A DNA stretch of 64,000 nucleotides from Anagrus nilaparvatae. Lineage: Eukaryota > Arthropoda > Insecta > Hymenoptera > Mymaridae. Location of the stretch: positions 2,294,001 to 2,358,000 of the forward strand of contig JAKSXM010000269.1 in assembly GCA_022575985.1 (NCBI GenBank). Direction: 5' to 3'. Of the stretch, positions 33,501-44,798 are shown piece after piece (the first letter of the stretch is position 1; each line of letters opens with the position of its first letter). The translations under genes were made by a program, and so were the position numbers. The notes under the pieces were generated by a model. It was not told the origin of the DNA and searched no databases. It saw only the letters and a program-made list of their open reading frames with translations.

Positions 33501-36500
33501 TCATTCATGTCCTAAATCTAGTCACAAAAAAGTAAAAGCAAAAAGGTTTCTTAAAACTGTCAAAGAAAAAGCGCAAGCGACAGAAGGTATGATTTCAGCT
33601 AGAGAACTGTTTGACAGGGAGTCACAAAAGTAAGTTTTTATATTGAAAAAATTTTTTTCTCTTATATAATATACTGCGTTTCACCCAGCAATATAATCAA
33701 TGTTTCAAATGTAACATACGAGAAGAGTAATATCAGCGACAATTGTTTCCAGTCATACAATTTATCACTTTTTTATACGAGGCAAAATTCGTCAAACGAA
33801 CACCACTTGTCAGGTTGTCCTCTCAAAACTTAACCACGCGTTTATGGAGGGGTTCATTTATCGAAAACATAAACTTTTACCAATTTTTTAGATCCGTAGA
33901 TCTCTTACAAACGAAGTTGTGCCTGATCAAATTTTTCCGGTGGCTTCAATTTCAAAAAACCAATTTTTCGAAAAATTTTTAGAAAATGCGTTTGTATGGA
34001 GAGGTTGACGTGGCAAGTGGTGACCGTTTAACGACTTTTGCCTCAAAAATTTGTAAATTTAGGTAAAATATAAATAAAAATATTATCATTAAATATAGGC
34101 AATTCAATTTATAGCTTACTTACCTTATAGTTTATTCGAATTGTATTGAATTAAATGCTTTAAAAAAATTCAATTCTTATAAGATATTGTAATCACGTAA
34201 GAAATTTGAATAATTACGTAACGTTTTCGTAATTTTTTTTTGTTTTTAATTTTCATCACCTTTCAGACTGTGTATATATTAACAAAAATAATATTAATAT
34301 ATTAACAAAATTTATTTTCCGCTGAAACTCGGCTTTTATATTGAACTGCATTTGAAAAAAAAAAAACCCATACATGCCGTAACATTTTTTATTCACAGGA
34401 ATGAAGCAGATGCTGCTGCCGCATCTTTTGTAAAGATGCAAAAAACTATGTCCAATGCTTCTAAAGTTAATGAATTTATGCCAATCAATATTAAAAATCA
34501 TGAATTTTCAAGCATCTTAGAGTTTTATGAATACCTGAAAAAAAATCCGAATATCTTAAAACGAAATGAAAATGATGATAACCCAGCTTTACATTTTGAT
34601 TTAATAACATCTTCTTCAAAGAGCCACCATTTAATATTTTATGATAAAGACGTTATTGAAAAATTGGAAGGAAAGTATGAGATGTTCGAAGATGGAACGT
34701 ATGATTCTCGACCGTCAAATATTAAAGGAGTTATGCAGATCTTCACTATAATGGTGAAAATTAATGATGTAGTAAGTAAGATGTCAAATCATTTACGTCT
34801 AATAATATCTTTGATTATATCGGTTAATTGTTTATTGTGAACATTTACTTAATTTGCTCTACTTGTTACAATTTCAATTTAATAGTTACATCTATAATCT
34901 AAAATTTTTTATTTAAAAACTTCGGACAAAGTGTATTAGGTTGGCTCCTCAGTAGACTCCTAATGCACCCTATCTAGAAACTGTTTAATTAAAAAAAAAA
35001 AAAAATCTACAATATCAAATTATTTTTGGAATTTTGTGTAGAAACTTGTATTAAATTAAACCTACCATGCAAAATGCTCTTTGAAAAAAAAAGAATTTCT
35101 CTAAGAGCGTTTTTAAAATTTTGGTAATTTAAAACAAGTCAGGAGAAATTCATGCAGCTTTAAAGTATAAAAAATTACATGACCAAAAAAACTGTCACAT
35201 GCTCTGTATGAAAAATAGTACATTACGGTCGTAGGGCAGAAAAATAAAGAATGGGTCATTCTTTGTTTATGGCCGCAGTTTATATTTTCTTTGTTTATAT
35301 TTGCGGCAGTACAAAATATTAATTTAAAAAAAATGTTGTTCTTTTCCATCTGTGCATTCTAAATTTCTAAAAATTCCTAAAAAATTTTTCTAAGTAATAG
35401 ACAGGTATAGATCGACAAATAGATAACCCCTAAAACTAATTTAAGTAATGTATATATTTTCGAAAGCTTATTTTTCATGAAAGATTAGGGGCGAAGAGAA
35501 CTTCGATGATAATCAAATACATTTATTTGCAACATTTAAATTTATTTTCCTAAAAAATTACATTTTCTGATAATGAAAAAATGTGTTTCTGATTTGGTAA
35601 CAGTAGTAATGTATAATTTTTAATTATAATAACCTAAATTGTAATAAATCCCTAAATTTAAATTATTTAAAATACGTTTTCTGAACCCCTAATATTAAAT
35701 TATTTTAAGCCCATTTGACCCGTCCTTCCAAAAAAAAGTCCATTTTTTTCTCCGTTTATTTTAACCTTTTTGTAATATTTATTTATTTATTTATTTATTT
35801 ATATTTATTAACGGTTTCCCTTTACAATAGTTACATTTTATGTGATATCTACAAAATATAAAAATAATAAAAATAGATTTATAATAAATTAACTAGTAAA
35901 TAAATAACCTCTCAACATTTTTGTTAGATTTCACATTAAAATAGCAAAAAAAAATTATAAGTTTTAAAAAATTTTTACAACAATATAAAGATTAAGTATA
36001 GATTCCATAAAGCATAATGTCTAAACTAAATAATATTATATTATTGGGGTATCTATTCTCTTTAAATTTAATAAAAATCTTGTTTTGAAACAAAATATTG
36101 TTAACAATCGTTTTAGGTATTATGTTCAATTTTTCGAGAATAATGAAATAATTAAAAATTCATTGAGTAATAAGAATAATTAATAATTCATTTAGTATTA
36201 ATAAAAAAAGAAATAAGATAACCAAAAAGTTATTCATTAATATGGATTAACTTGCAGGTCGTGCCCATTGCATGGATTTTTATGTCCAGAAAGACTATTA
36301 AAGCTTATCAAGAAATTTGGAAATTCTTCAAAAAGACTTTCCCAAAGTTTAAACCTTTTCGATCCATGTCGGATTATGAACTTGGCATAATAAATTCGGT
36401 TGGGACAGTTTACGATGGAATTGAAATTTGTGGATGTCATTTCCACTATTGTCAAGTGTGTAAAAATATTTTATCTGCAAACATATATTAAAGATTTTAA

Positions 36501-39500
36501 ATCAATTGGGCCTAATTTATGACATAGCAATTTGGTCGTCGTAATGTAATTTATTTAAAAATTTTTATGTATTGTGTCCTTATGTAAAGTTAAGTAGGCT
36601 TATTAGTTGATATGAAATCTTTGAATTGAAATCTTTTTAATACAAGACTTCTCTTTGAATTATGAACATTTTACAGTGTTTGATTAAGAAAGCAAAAGAA
36701 CTGAAGATATTAATAAAGAAAAATAATGAAAAAGAAAATCCAATTGCCAATAGTATTATTAAGCGACTAATGTCATTAGCTCATCTGCCTGCAAATAAAA
36801 TAGAAGAAGGATTACATTATATTAGGGTCTTAGCTAATTTAAACTTTCCTAATAGTAATGCCTGGGATTATTATTTAAATGTCTATTTCCAAACACAATG
36901 GATGACAATTGTGACTCCAAATAAATTCAGTGTCTTTGAAATTGTTGATAAAACAAACAACTATCTTGAATCGTACCATAGAACGTTGAACAAGAGGGTG
37001 AAAAAAAAGCCAAGCGCAAAAAAATTGATAAGTAAGTTTTAAATTATTAAAATTTAATTAGTTAAATGCAAGCTCGTATGTTTACAAATACCTGGCCTTC
37101 ATTGTCAAAAATATGTCAGTATTTTAAAAACTTAAAAATTTTTTTATTTCATGTTTAATATTTTCATAATTTTTATAATTTTACTTTTAATCACAAAATT
37201 TCAATGGAATTTTAATCTTAAATAATTATTTTTTTTCTGCATAAGTTTAACATTTTGTATTTAAGTCTTGAATCACAGTAAAATATTTTTCTTCCTAGCG
37301 AGTCGAAAACACTTTTTTTGCCCCGCAATGAGATCGATAAAAACGCGTTGTCTCCCCACTGAGAAGAAAAATTTTCGTTTTGTCCATTGAAGCAAAAAAA
37401 GAATGCTCCAGATCGTAGTTTACCAATTTGGACTTCGACTCAGATTTTAATTAATGTGCGATCTGGGCCATTTTTTTTTTTTTTTTTTTAATAGATTCAG
37501 ACCTTTGGATAGCCAAGAAATAAGTTAAGGTACCTGATCTAATTAGATTTTTCAGAAAATCAAAATTAAAAAAAAAATTTTTTCCAACTCTTTATACCTT
37601 TGAAAATTCCCTCCAAAAATATTTAATCAACATTCTGCATATAACGATGTTACACGACTCTAAACAAGCAAAATATTAAAGAAACAATAAAAAAAAAAAA
37701 ATTCAAATGCGATTTTCTCGGAACTACCTTTTTTCCACTGGCCAGGAGTTAATCTCCGGATTGGCTGGGCCGATTTTCAAAAACTTAAATGCGTTATCTT
37801 TATTAAAGTATATTACTGGACGACGAAAATTATAAAAAAGTTAATTTAAATATCATATGCCTTTATCAAGCGTAATAAGGGTGAAGAAACGTCCATTTAA
37901 ATAAATTTTTTTTCCGGCTACAATTTTTTTATTTTTTGGGTTTCTTTTCTATTTTAGTTAAATTGTCCTGTGAGAGTCATCACTTATTAAGAATCTTTTT
38001 GATTTTTTTGTTTCCGACATACCAATCGTAAGATTAATTCCTGACCATGGACCGAATGGATTTTCTGCACCTGTACTTTGGTGCACTCTATAAATATAAC
38101 TAAGTATAAAAATTAAAAAAAAAAATTATTTTATTTACATAAATACATGTTGAAAAAAAATTTTTAAGTTATCAATAATACAGTAGATGAGAAATTAAAT
38201 AAATAAAAATGTCTTAAAAAACGCGTTTCTAATTAGATCCGGTACCTTAAATTAACCTTTTTTCCTTTAAATATACATTTTACAGTGGTTTAAGACTTGA
38301 AAATAAAATTTTAAACTTATACAGAAAATATAATGATATAAATAAAATTGAAAATTACTTGAAAGTTACTTAAAAGTGAAAAATTAAATTATATTTTTCT
38401 ATTATTTTTTTCTTTGCGTTTTTAGCCATTTACAGTCCTTTGAACATGAAAAAATAAATTTTGTGGCGACAAGCGAAATTCTGCTTGCGGGGAATCCGCT
38501 TGAAGCTGCTTTGGCGGATTTTTATTTCAGTGCATGTATTTAAACGGAAATATAACGTCTATTATAAACAGCAATTATCGCATCAAAATAAAATTTTAGT
38601 ACATGAAGTTTTAAAAACAAAATTTTTTCTGCCCCTTTCTGAGGGTTCAGCCTTTGTATTAAGCCAAAATTGTATTGATCTTTAAGAATATTCAAATTAT
38701 CTTATATACATATTTTATTTATACAATATGTATAATTTATATCTTATATATATACATTAGAGTGTGTCTTATTTTTATGTTTTCGATATTTTTTGGCTCC
38801 CCCCATTTTTTTCGAATATTTTGGTCATAAAAAACCCCCAGCTCCAAGGATTTTGATTTTGGATTTTTTTAACCCGTGCCACCGAGCACTTGAAGTTTCC
38901 CATTTAAATAACATGGGAATTTTGAATTTTTAGCTTTCTAATTTTTTAACGTGCTTCAAAATTTTTTTAAACACTAGCAATTTTTCCTTTACAAAAATAA
39001 AATTATTAAAAATCGCAATTTTCCCATTTAAAATACATTGTTTTTTATTTGTAATGTATTTTAAATGGGAAAATTTAGATTTTTAATAAATTTATTTTAA
39101 TAAAATAAAATATTTTGGAACTTCTATAATTTTAGGAAGCAGTTTTTATATGTCTAAAAATCATTTTCTACCTGTTTGCTAGTGTTTAAAAAAATTTTGC
39201 TGCACGTTAAAAAAATAGAAAGATCAAAATTCATAATTCCTATGTTATTTAAATGAGAAACTTGAAGTGCTCGGTGCCACGGATTAAAAAAATCCAAAAT
39301 CAAAATCCTTGGAGCTGGGGGTTTTTGATGACCAAAATATTCGAAAAAAATGGGGGGAGCCAAAAAATATCGAAAACAAAAAAATAAGACACACTCTAAT
39401 ATACATTTTGTTAGCGATATGCCCATCACTTCAATTATATTCATTATAATATACACTGAAAAAAAATCCGCTTGCCACCAGTGGATTTTTTTGACCTCGT

Positions 39501-41686
39501 CAAACGATTCAAATGACTTGAAACTTAAACAAAATTAAAAAAAAAATGTTTTTCCCGCTTACTTGGAATATGCGAATTTCGATATGATGAGACTTAAGAA
39601 ATTTTTTTAAAATAGAAAATAAAAAATGTTTTTGGTTAAATTTTATTTACGTTTTAAGTCATCGTTTGAGAAGAAAAAAAAACTCCACTAGCCACTAGCG
39701 GCATCCCGCTAGTGGAATGGAGGAATTTATTTGTAAAGTTCTCCTTGCCTATGATATCGAGGCTCAATCTCAACGCTTTTATCCCTTATACTATAGTATA
39801 AGCAATCAAAGTGTTAAACCTCGAGTTTGCAGATTCCAAGTCTATAGCCTCGAGACACTGAGCCCTCGCTAAGTCTATAGACACTATATAGGCACTATGT
39901 TGACTTATAGCCTATGCTTCTAAAAGCTCCAATCTAAAAATTAAGAAATTAGGCATGGTCTCTGAAATTTTTTTTCTGCGTAACCAACATATCTTGGATA
40001 CTTGAATTATTTAGTAATAAAAAGTGTATATTCTATAGGTTAGAAAACTCACATAGTAGGTAATTTGGGTCTCTATTTTCAATTCAGAAGTCCGCTTTCG
40101 CCTAGAATTCCTACGAAATAAGATATCAGCCCCTAATGTAATGTCAAATTTTTAAAGTAAAGTAGTACATTTTTAAGCAATGAAGCAAAAAACAAAAATA
40201 GCCCAGATCGTACGTTAAACGTTAAGTTGGTAAACTGTGAGCTAGGGAATTTCTTTTTTGTTTCCATGGACAAAACGTAATTTTTCTTTCTCAGTGGGGA
40301 AACGCGTTTATATTTATCTCGCTGCGGGGAAAATATGCTATTTTTTAAGCAAGGAACAATATATTGGTTGTGACTTTGCATGCAGACAGCATTCAAAAGT
40401 CAAACCCCATATTTTTCCCGTTATTTAAAATATAGTTTTACATATAACGGACAAAAACCCTTCTCCCTAGAGTAGAAAATAGGTGTTTTTGCCGTATGTG
40501 TGCAAAAGTGTTTTTAACCTGCTAGACAGAAAAACTCAAATTACCAACCAGATGAGTTTTTCAGTGTAAAATATACAACTTGTAATGCAAAAAAATGTAA
40601 GTTTTTAAGAACTGTCGGTTATAACTATAGGCATAGGTTGATAAAAAAAGTAGGGACAATTTTTCCTGATCCCAAGTAAAAAAAATGTAAAGCAAAACAA
40701 AGTAAACCAAAATTTGGTGATAAATGAGTAGTTTAGAATAAATATTGCATTAGTAAATAAGATAAGCCTGAATTATGAAATAATTATTATACAAAATTTA
40801 AATAATTCCAGAAAATATCATAATGATGGATAGTCGTACTAAATTGGATATTATAAGAGCTGCCCAGAATATTGATACAACGGATAACAAAAAGAAGGAA
40901 ACAAAAAAGAAAGAAGATGTTCTGGAAATGTTAACAAAGTTATTAAAGGCTGATATGATAGGTGTTATCGAATTTTTAGACAAATTGGCGGAGTTTAAAA
41001 ATGAAGATGATTCTGCATTTGGGCTCATTGATTTAAGTAATGAAAAATTTTTTTATTTTACTTAGGGTGTAAATATGCATAATCCATGCAGTTATATAAA
41101 AAAATATTATTTTAAATTTAAAATTTAACTTAATTTTATTTTAAAAGATTTTCTTTAAATTTTATTTTAAAAGATATATTCCTATTTCCGATTTTATCTG
41201 TTTTCAACGCAGGTTCCTATTAACAAAGGAAAAAAAATTATCCCGATTATTCGGAAATTTGTTTTATTATAAATTTTTTGATTTTTGTCCCTTAATTTAT
41301 TTTCCTCTAAACCAAAAATTGAACCTTAATTTATATTGTTCTATATTGTATGAAATTTGAAACATTTAATTAATATAACTAATCTCTATTAAAATATTTT
41401 TACAGTTGATTGTGATGATGATAATAATGAATCACCAGAAAGTGAAGATGAAATATTAGATAGTGACGTTGAAATAGCAGAAAATTTAGATGATGATGTG
41501 GAAATACTTAATATTCAACTACATTTCAAAGCGAATCAATTGAATAAAAAATTAAATTCCAAACACGTTAATAATGATAATAAAAAAAAAACAATTAAAT
41601 CAAATTTAAAAGACAAAAAAAATGTAGAAAAAAAAAAATTTAAAAAAATTTGTAAAAACGTCCAGTCAAAAGTTTTAAGACTTTAG
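30559..41686 (+). CDS. FLYWCH zinc finger plus MULE transposase-domain protein, triad present (7 exons)
   Basis: Seven exons join into 577 residues: 30,559-30,650, 33,420-33,629, 34,399-34,771, 36,258-36,455, 36,677-37,031, 40,812-41,036 and 41,406-41,686. All borders are GT..AG and phases are 2,2,0,0,1,1, the same as in the minus-strand gene. The FLYWCH finger spans about residues 8-61 (C34, C41, H59, C61), with Y instead of W before the first Cys. The MULE core holds D199 (EDGTYD), D264 (SDYE), GCHFHY (284-289) and E389 in TNNYLESYHR, so a DDE triad can be assigned. The tail is acidic (DDDNNESPESEDE) and then lysine-rich, suggesting nuclear localisation. Exon 4 has exactly the same length (198 nt) in both genes. 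It may be a transposase gene or a domesticated descendant; no terminal inverted repeats were found around it. The start is the first ATG in exon 1 and no upstream in-frame ATG was needed. Confidence 0.8.
31515..31882. mobile_element. MITE with TTGGTTGAA-rich arms
   Basis: Ends ACACGGTAGAGCTGCTTTGG and its inverted copy, with AATT on both sides (31,511-31,514; 31,883-31,886). AATT is itself palindromic, so it may be part of the terminal repeat rather than a duplication. The arms carry several GGTTGAAAATTCAACC palindromes. A related left arm is seen at 62,645-62,710. Confidence 0.8.
31644..31754. mobile_element. Nested 111-bp TA-flanked MITE
   Basis: CAGAGTAAGAAAATGAT and the inverted ATCATTTTTTTACTCTG, flanked by TA (31,642-31,643; 31,755-31,756), in the loop of the larger MITE. 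A relative is at about 62,748-63,165. Confidence 0.75.
32205..32795 (+). repeat. Four scattered copies of GCCTTTACCGTTCC
   Basis: The 14-mer occurs at about 32,213, 32,608, 32,763 and 32,778, the first three preceded by an A-run. The last two overlap as a tandem pair. Meaning unknown. Confidence 0.6.
34772..36257 (+). other. Intron 3 of the plus-strand gene, AT-rich
   Basis: Contains an ATTT tetranucleotide run at about 35,778-35,806 next to TTAACGGTTTCCCTTTACAA, possibly the reversed tail of a decayed LINE. No coding exon recognised. Confidence 0.45.
37260..37480. repeat. Dispersed CCCAGATCG hairpin repeat, copy 2
   Basis: Arms CTCCAGATCGTAGTTTACCA and GTGCGATCTGGG (37,406-37,470), preceded by CCCCGCAATGAGATCGATAA and CCCACTGAGAAG, as in copy 1. 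Confidence 0.7.
38760..39396. mobile_element. Palindromic TA-flanked MITE, copy B, different core
   Basis: Shares about 180 bp at each end with copy A (GAGTGTGTCTTA, GGCTCCCCCCATTTTTTTCG, CACTTGAAGTTTCCCATTTA) and is flanked by TA (38,758-38,759; 39,397-39,398). The middle is a different palindrome centred at about 39,050, with TTTCCCATTTAAAATACATT paired to its complement. Confidence 0.85.
39453..39725. mobile_element. Inverted-repeat element
   Basis: CCACCAGTGGATTTTTTTGA and CGTCAAACGATTCAAATGAC near 39,475-39,517 pair with TTTTAAGTCATCGTTTGAG and CTCCACTAGCCACTAG at 39,650-39,705. The arms are diverged and the termini not defined. Confidence 0.5.
40195..40440. repeat. Dispersed CCCAGATCG hairpin repeat, copy 3 (inverted)
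   Basis: GCCCAGATCGTACG at 40,201 followed by GGTAAACTGTGAGCTAGGGA, then TTTCCATGGACAAAACGTAA and CTCAGTGGGGAAACGCG, which is the flank of copy 1 in the other orientation. Confidence 0.65.
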
Positions 41687-41702
41687 CAAATTAGTAATTT
41701 AT

Positions 41703-41708
41703 AATAAA
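41703..41708 (+). terminator. Possible polyadenylation signal of the plus-strand gene
   Basis: AATAAA 17 bases after the stop codon; a second AATAAA lies near 41,809. AT-rich context limits weight. Confidence 0.45.
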
Positions 41709-41923
41709 ATACTATAACAAATTACAGTTTTTGCATGCTTTAATTTTTAAAGTTGTATACATGCATATTTAGCTTTATATTTTATCAATACTTTAAACTC
41801 AATTTTAATAAAATTATTACGAATGTGAATGAAAATACAGAATAATCCGTTAATAATTGCAAGTAAATTTATTATAATATGAATTGATTATAATAATAAT
41901 TTATAATAATAATGAAACAAGTA

Positions 41924-42259
41924 GTCTAGGCGCCAGCCATACTAATCACACCCGAAAATAAAATTTTTTTTTCCGTGGATATAAATAGGTGGTATTTAGG
42001 TTTTTTGGTCCGCTGAACAAAAATCCGGGGTCCGTTTTGCGAATTTCGTGGTCAATTTTTTGTTATTAACAAATTATTCCAAAATTAGACAATAATTTGT
42101 TAATAACAAAAAATTGACCACGAAATTCGCAAAACGGACCCCGGATTCGTGTTCAGCAGGTCAAAAATGTAACTTATTAATACCACTTACTTTTATCCTC
42201 GAAAAAAAAACTTTAGCTTTTTAATTTTTGGGCGTGATTAGTATGGCTGGCGCCTAGAC
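41924..42259. mobile_element. 336-bp palindromic TA-flanked MITE
   Basis: Ends GTCTAGGCGCCAGCCATACT and the exact inverted copy, flanked by TA (41,922-41,923; 42,260-42,261). The core is also a near-perfect hairpin (CCGTTTTGCGAATTTCGTGG / CCACGAAATTCGCAAAACGG, about 42,031-42,142). It is just past the plus-strand gene's stop, possibly within its 3' region. Confidence 0.9.
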
Positions 42260-44798
42260 TAAAGTGTTTATCATTTTACACAGATCATCATTTTAAAATT
42301 TTAATTCTATAAGTTAAACAGATTTAAAATTACTGCAAAAAAGATTAGATAATGTACATTTTTCTACTTGGTTGCGTTTATAATTTAATGAATAAATATG
42401 CTATAATTATAATTTTTGCTAATTAGTAATTTTTGATGAAATCGTACTCACGATTAAATTACTCCATTTAAACTTTCAAACAATTCTTTAAGAAAATTGT
42501 AAATGCTATAATTTATATTTTAAAATTACGATTTTTGCATGCTTTAATTTTTAAAGTTGTATACATGCATATTTAGCTTTATATTTTTTCAATAGTTTTT
42601 AATAAATACTAGTTAATAAATGATATATGTCAAGTTTGAGTTTTTATTATTTTTTATACTCACACGATTGCATGAATTTTGGATATTAGCGATTTGAGCT
42701 TTCTGTAGGACGTAAAATTGCGTAAAGTTCTTCTTTATAACTCTCACTTTTATGCACATAAATATTATCTAACACAAAATTTATAACAGTTAAGGTCGTC
42801 TTTATTTGTCCATTAATAAAGAATGACCCAAATCGCAGTTTATCAACTTAAGCTTCCCTCGAATGGTAATTAACGTGCAATTTGGGCCTCGTCTTTACTT
42901 TTCTGGACACGGGCTCGTCGTAATATACAAATACTATATTATAAGTAAATATTATGGAGCTAAATCATTCTGTTGTTAATTAAATAAACTAAAAAATTTA
43001 ACTATAAATATATACTTATTCTAATACTCAACAATAATTTCAATTGATCTTTAAAAAAAATTATAATAAAATTAAATGTTTCGCTATATATGGCATAATA
43101 ATCAACAGTTTTTTAAATTATTTGAATAAGCTTCAAAATTATGCCATTGAGTAATTATAATTTTTACACCATCACTCAATATCACTAAATGAATTTATTA
43201 AATTAATCAAAATTAAATATGTTTCTAAGCAGTTCAAAGTTATATTATATTATATTCGTTCCCTGGACTAATAAAATAAAATAAAATTTAAAGTGCACTA
43301 AATCCCCCGCCCCCTCTTAATATTAATTTCTGCAGAGACTTAATAAATGCAATTTTATATATATTATTAAAGTTAGAGGTACATAATCAAAACAATTAAA
43401 AATACCATATAATAATTATATATTAATTAATAAAATAAAATATAATATATTTAAATATACTTAGAAAAATACATATGTAGAAGTTCGTGCTTCTATCTAA
43501 ATAATAGATATGTAAATATTTATATGTATTTATAAGTATTTGTACATATTTATAAAAATTCATATAATATAAAAATTGTAAATAATAATGAGCCTTTCAA
43601 TTAATAAACACATATATATATATTATTTTCATTTTGGAGCACGAACTCGTTATACTGTTGTTTTGGAGCGCATAACTAAGAAAATTCTGTTTATTTTGTG
43701 CACGTGGTGTGTCGTCAATCGATAAAAATATGTGTTCCGTAAGTAGAGAGAGGGGAGAAAACGAAGGGATTTTGTTCCGGCACGCCGCTCTGTGATTGGT
43801 CGGCACGAGCGTCGTTTAACAGAAATACCATGATTCAATAATTTTTAAAATACGTATTAGAAATAGTTACATTCAAAACTTTGTATAAAAGATTTTTTTT
43901 CACAATAGTATATTTTTATCCATGGCCACAAAAGTAAAGAATGCCCCAAAATTGCACTTAAATTACGAGGCGAACCCGAGGATGGTAAACTGCGATTTGG
44001 GGCATCCATTTTTTGTGGCCAAGGACAAAACATAATTTTTCTAGTTCAGTGTCGAAAAATGCGTTTTTTTTAATAGCGCAGCGGCCAGAAAACATGCACT
44101 TTCTGGACACTAACAATAAAATTATATTTTTTTAAATTCACTAGGGGACAAGCCTACCATGCGCTGAAGCGCGTTGATTTGATTTAAGTTTTCCACTGTT
44201 TCAGACCTTTTTCAGCCCAAAACGACGAAAAATTTGAAGTAAAAAAATCTGACATTATTCGATAAAATAAACCTCTTTCAATTTTGGACAAAATAAAAAT
44301 TGCCAAAAAAAGCCTGTTTGCCTTTTTCATCAGCACTTTCATTATTAGACTAATGAGGGAGCCTCCTGAGCGCCGAAACGCGCGATCCCCTTCACATACT
44401 TTAATAACGCCATCCTAAATCCCTATACTTTTAACATTAAGACAATAAAAATATTGCATAATTGCACCAGAACCCTTTTAACTCAATAAAATACATTTTT
44501 TTTTTGTTTTAAAAGGTAAAATTTAGGATGACAAAAAATAAATAGGATGACAAAATACTCCAATGAATTTATAATGAGGTTTCACATATTATCGTTAATA
44601 AAAACCAATATTATTTTTATTTTTATTTAAATTTATTAAATACACAGGATCAATGATCTCAAAAAAAAATCATTACTTATTTTTATTATTTTTATTTTCA
44701 AATTTAATTATCTAAAAAAAATTTATATCGTATCTGAATGCAAATATTGATTACTTGTAATAAACCATTGTATTGATCATCCATTACCCTCCAGTCGC
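42260..44798. other. Intergenic DNA with two CCCAGATCG-type hairpins, no gene
   Basis: Hairpin repeats at 42,827-42,889 (ACCCAAATCGCAGTTTATCA / GTGCAATTTGGG) and 43,942-44,005 (GCCCCAAAATTGCA / TGCGATTTGGGGC). A CG-richer patch is at 43,680-43,815 (CACGCCGCTCTGTGATTGG). Two diverged direct copies of a GCGCTGAAGCGCG-like phrase are at 44,160 and 44,370. Open frames here are short and unlike any family I know. Confidence 0.5.

Larger units (their letters stand above)
37032..40811 (+). other. Intron 5 of the plus-strand gene: MITE and hairpin repeats
   Basis: 3.8 kb holding two CCCAGATCG hairpin repeats (37,406-37,470; 40,201-40,257), palindromic MITE copy B (38,760-39,396) and an inverted repeat at 39,453-39,725. 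The next exon begins at 40,812 with the right phase; an alternative acceptor near 38,430 would give an immediate stop. Confidence 0.6.

Noticed and set aside
33743..33982. 79-residue frame in intron 2 of the plus-strand gene
   Set aside because: Does not join the neighbouring exons in phase and has no counterpart in the paralogue.
38461..38685. Possible extra exon of the plus-strand gene
   Set aside because: The acceptor just before it gives an immediate stop in the required phase, while 40,812 fits phase and resembles the paralogue's exon 6 position.
43597..43838. Two overlapping minus-strand frames in a CG-richer patch
   Set aside because: No recognisable domain, no splice partners; the patch could be a promoter but nothing supports it.
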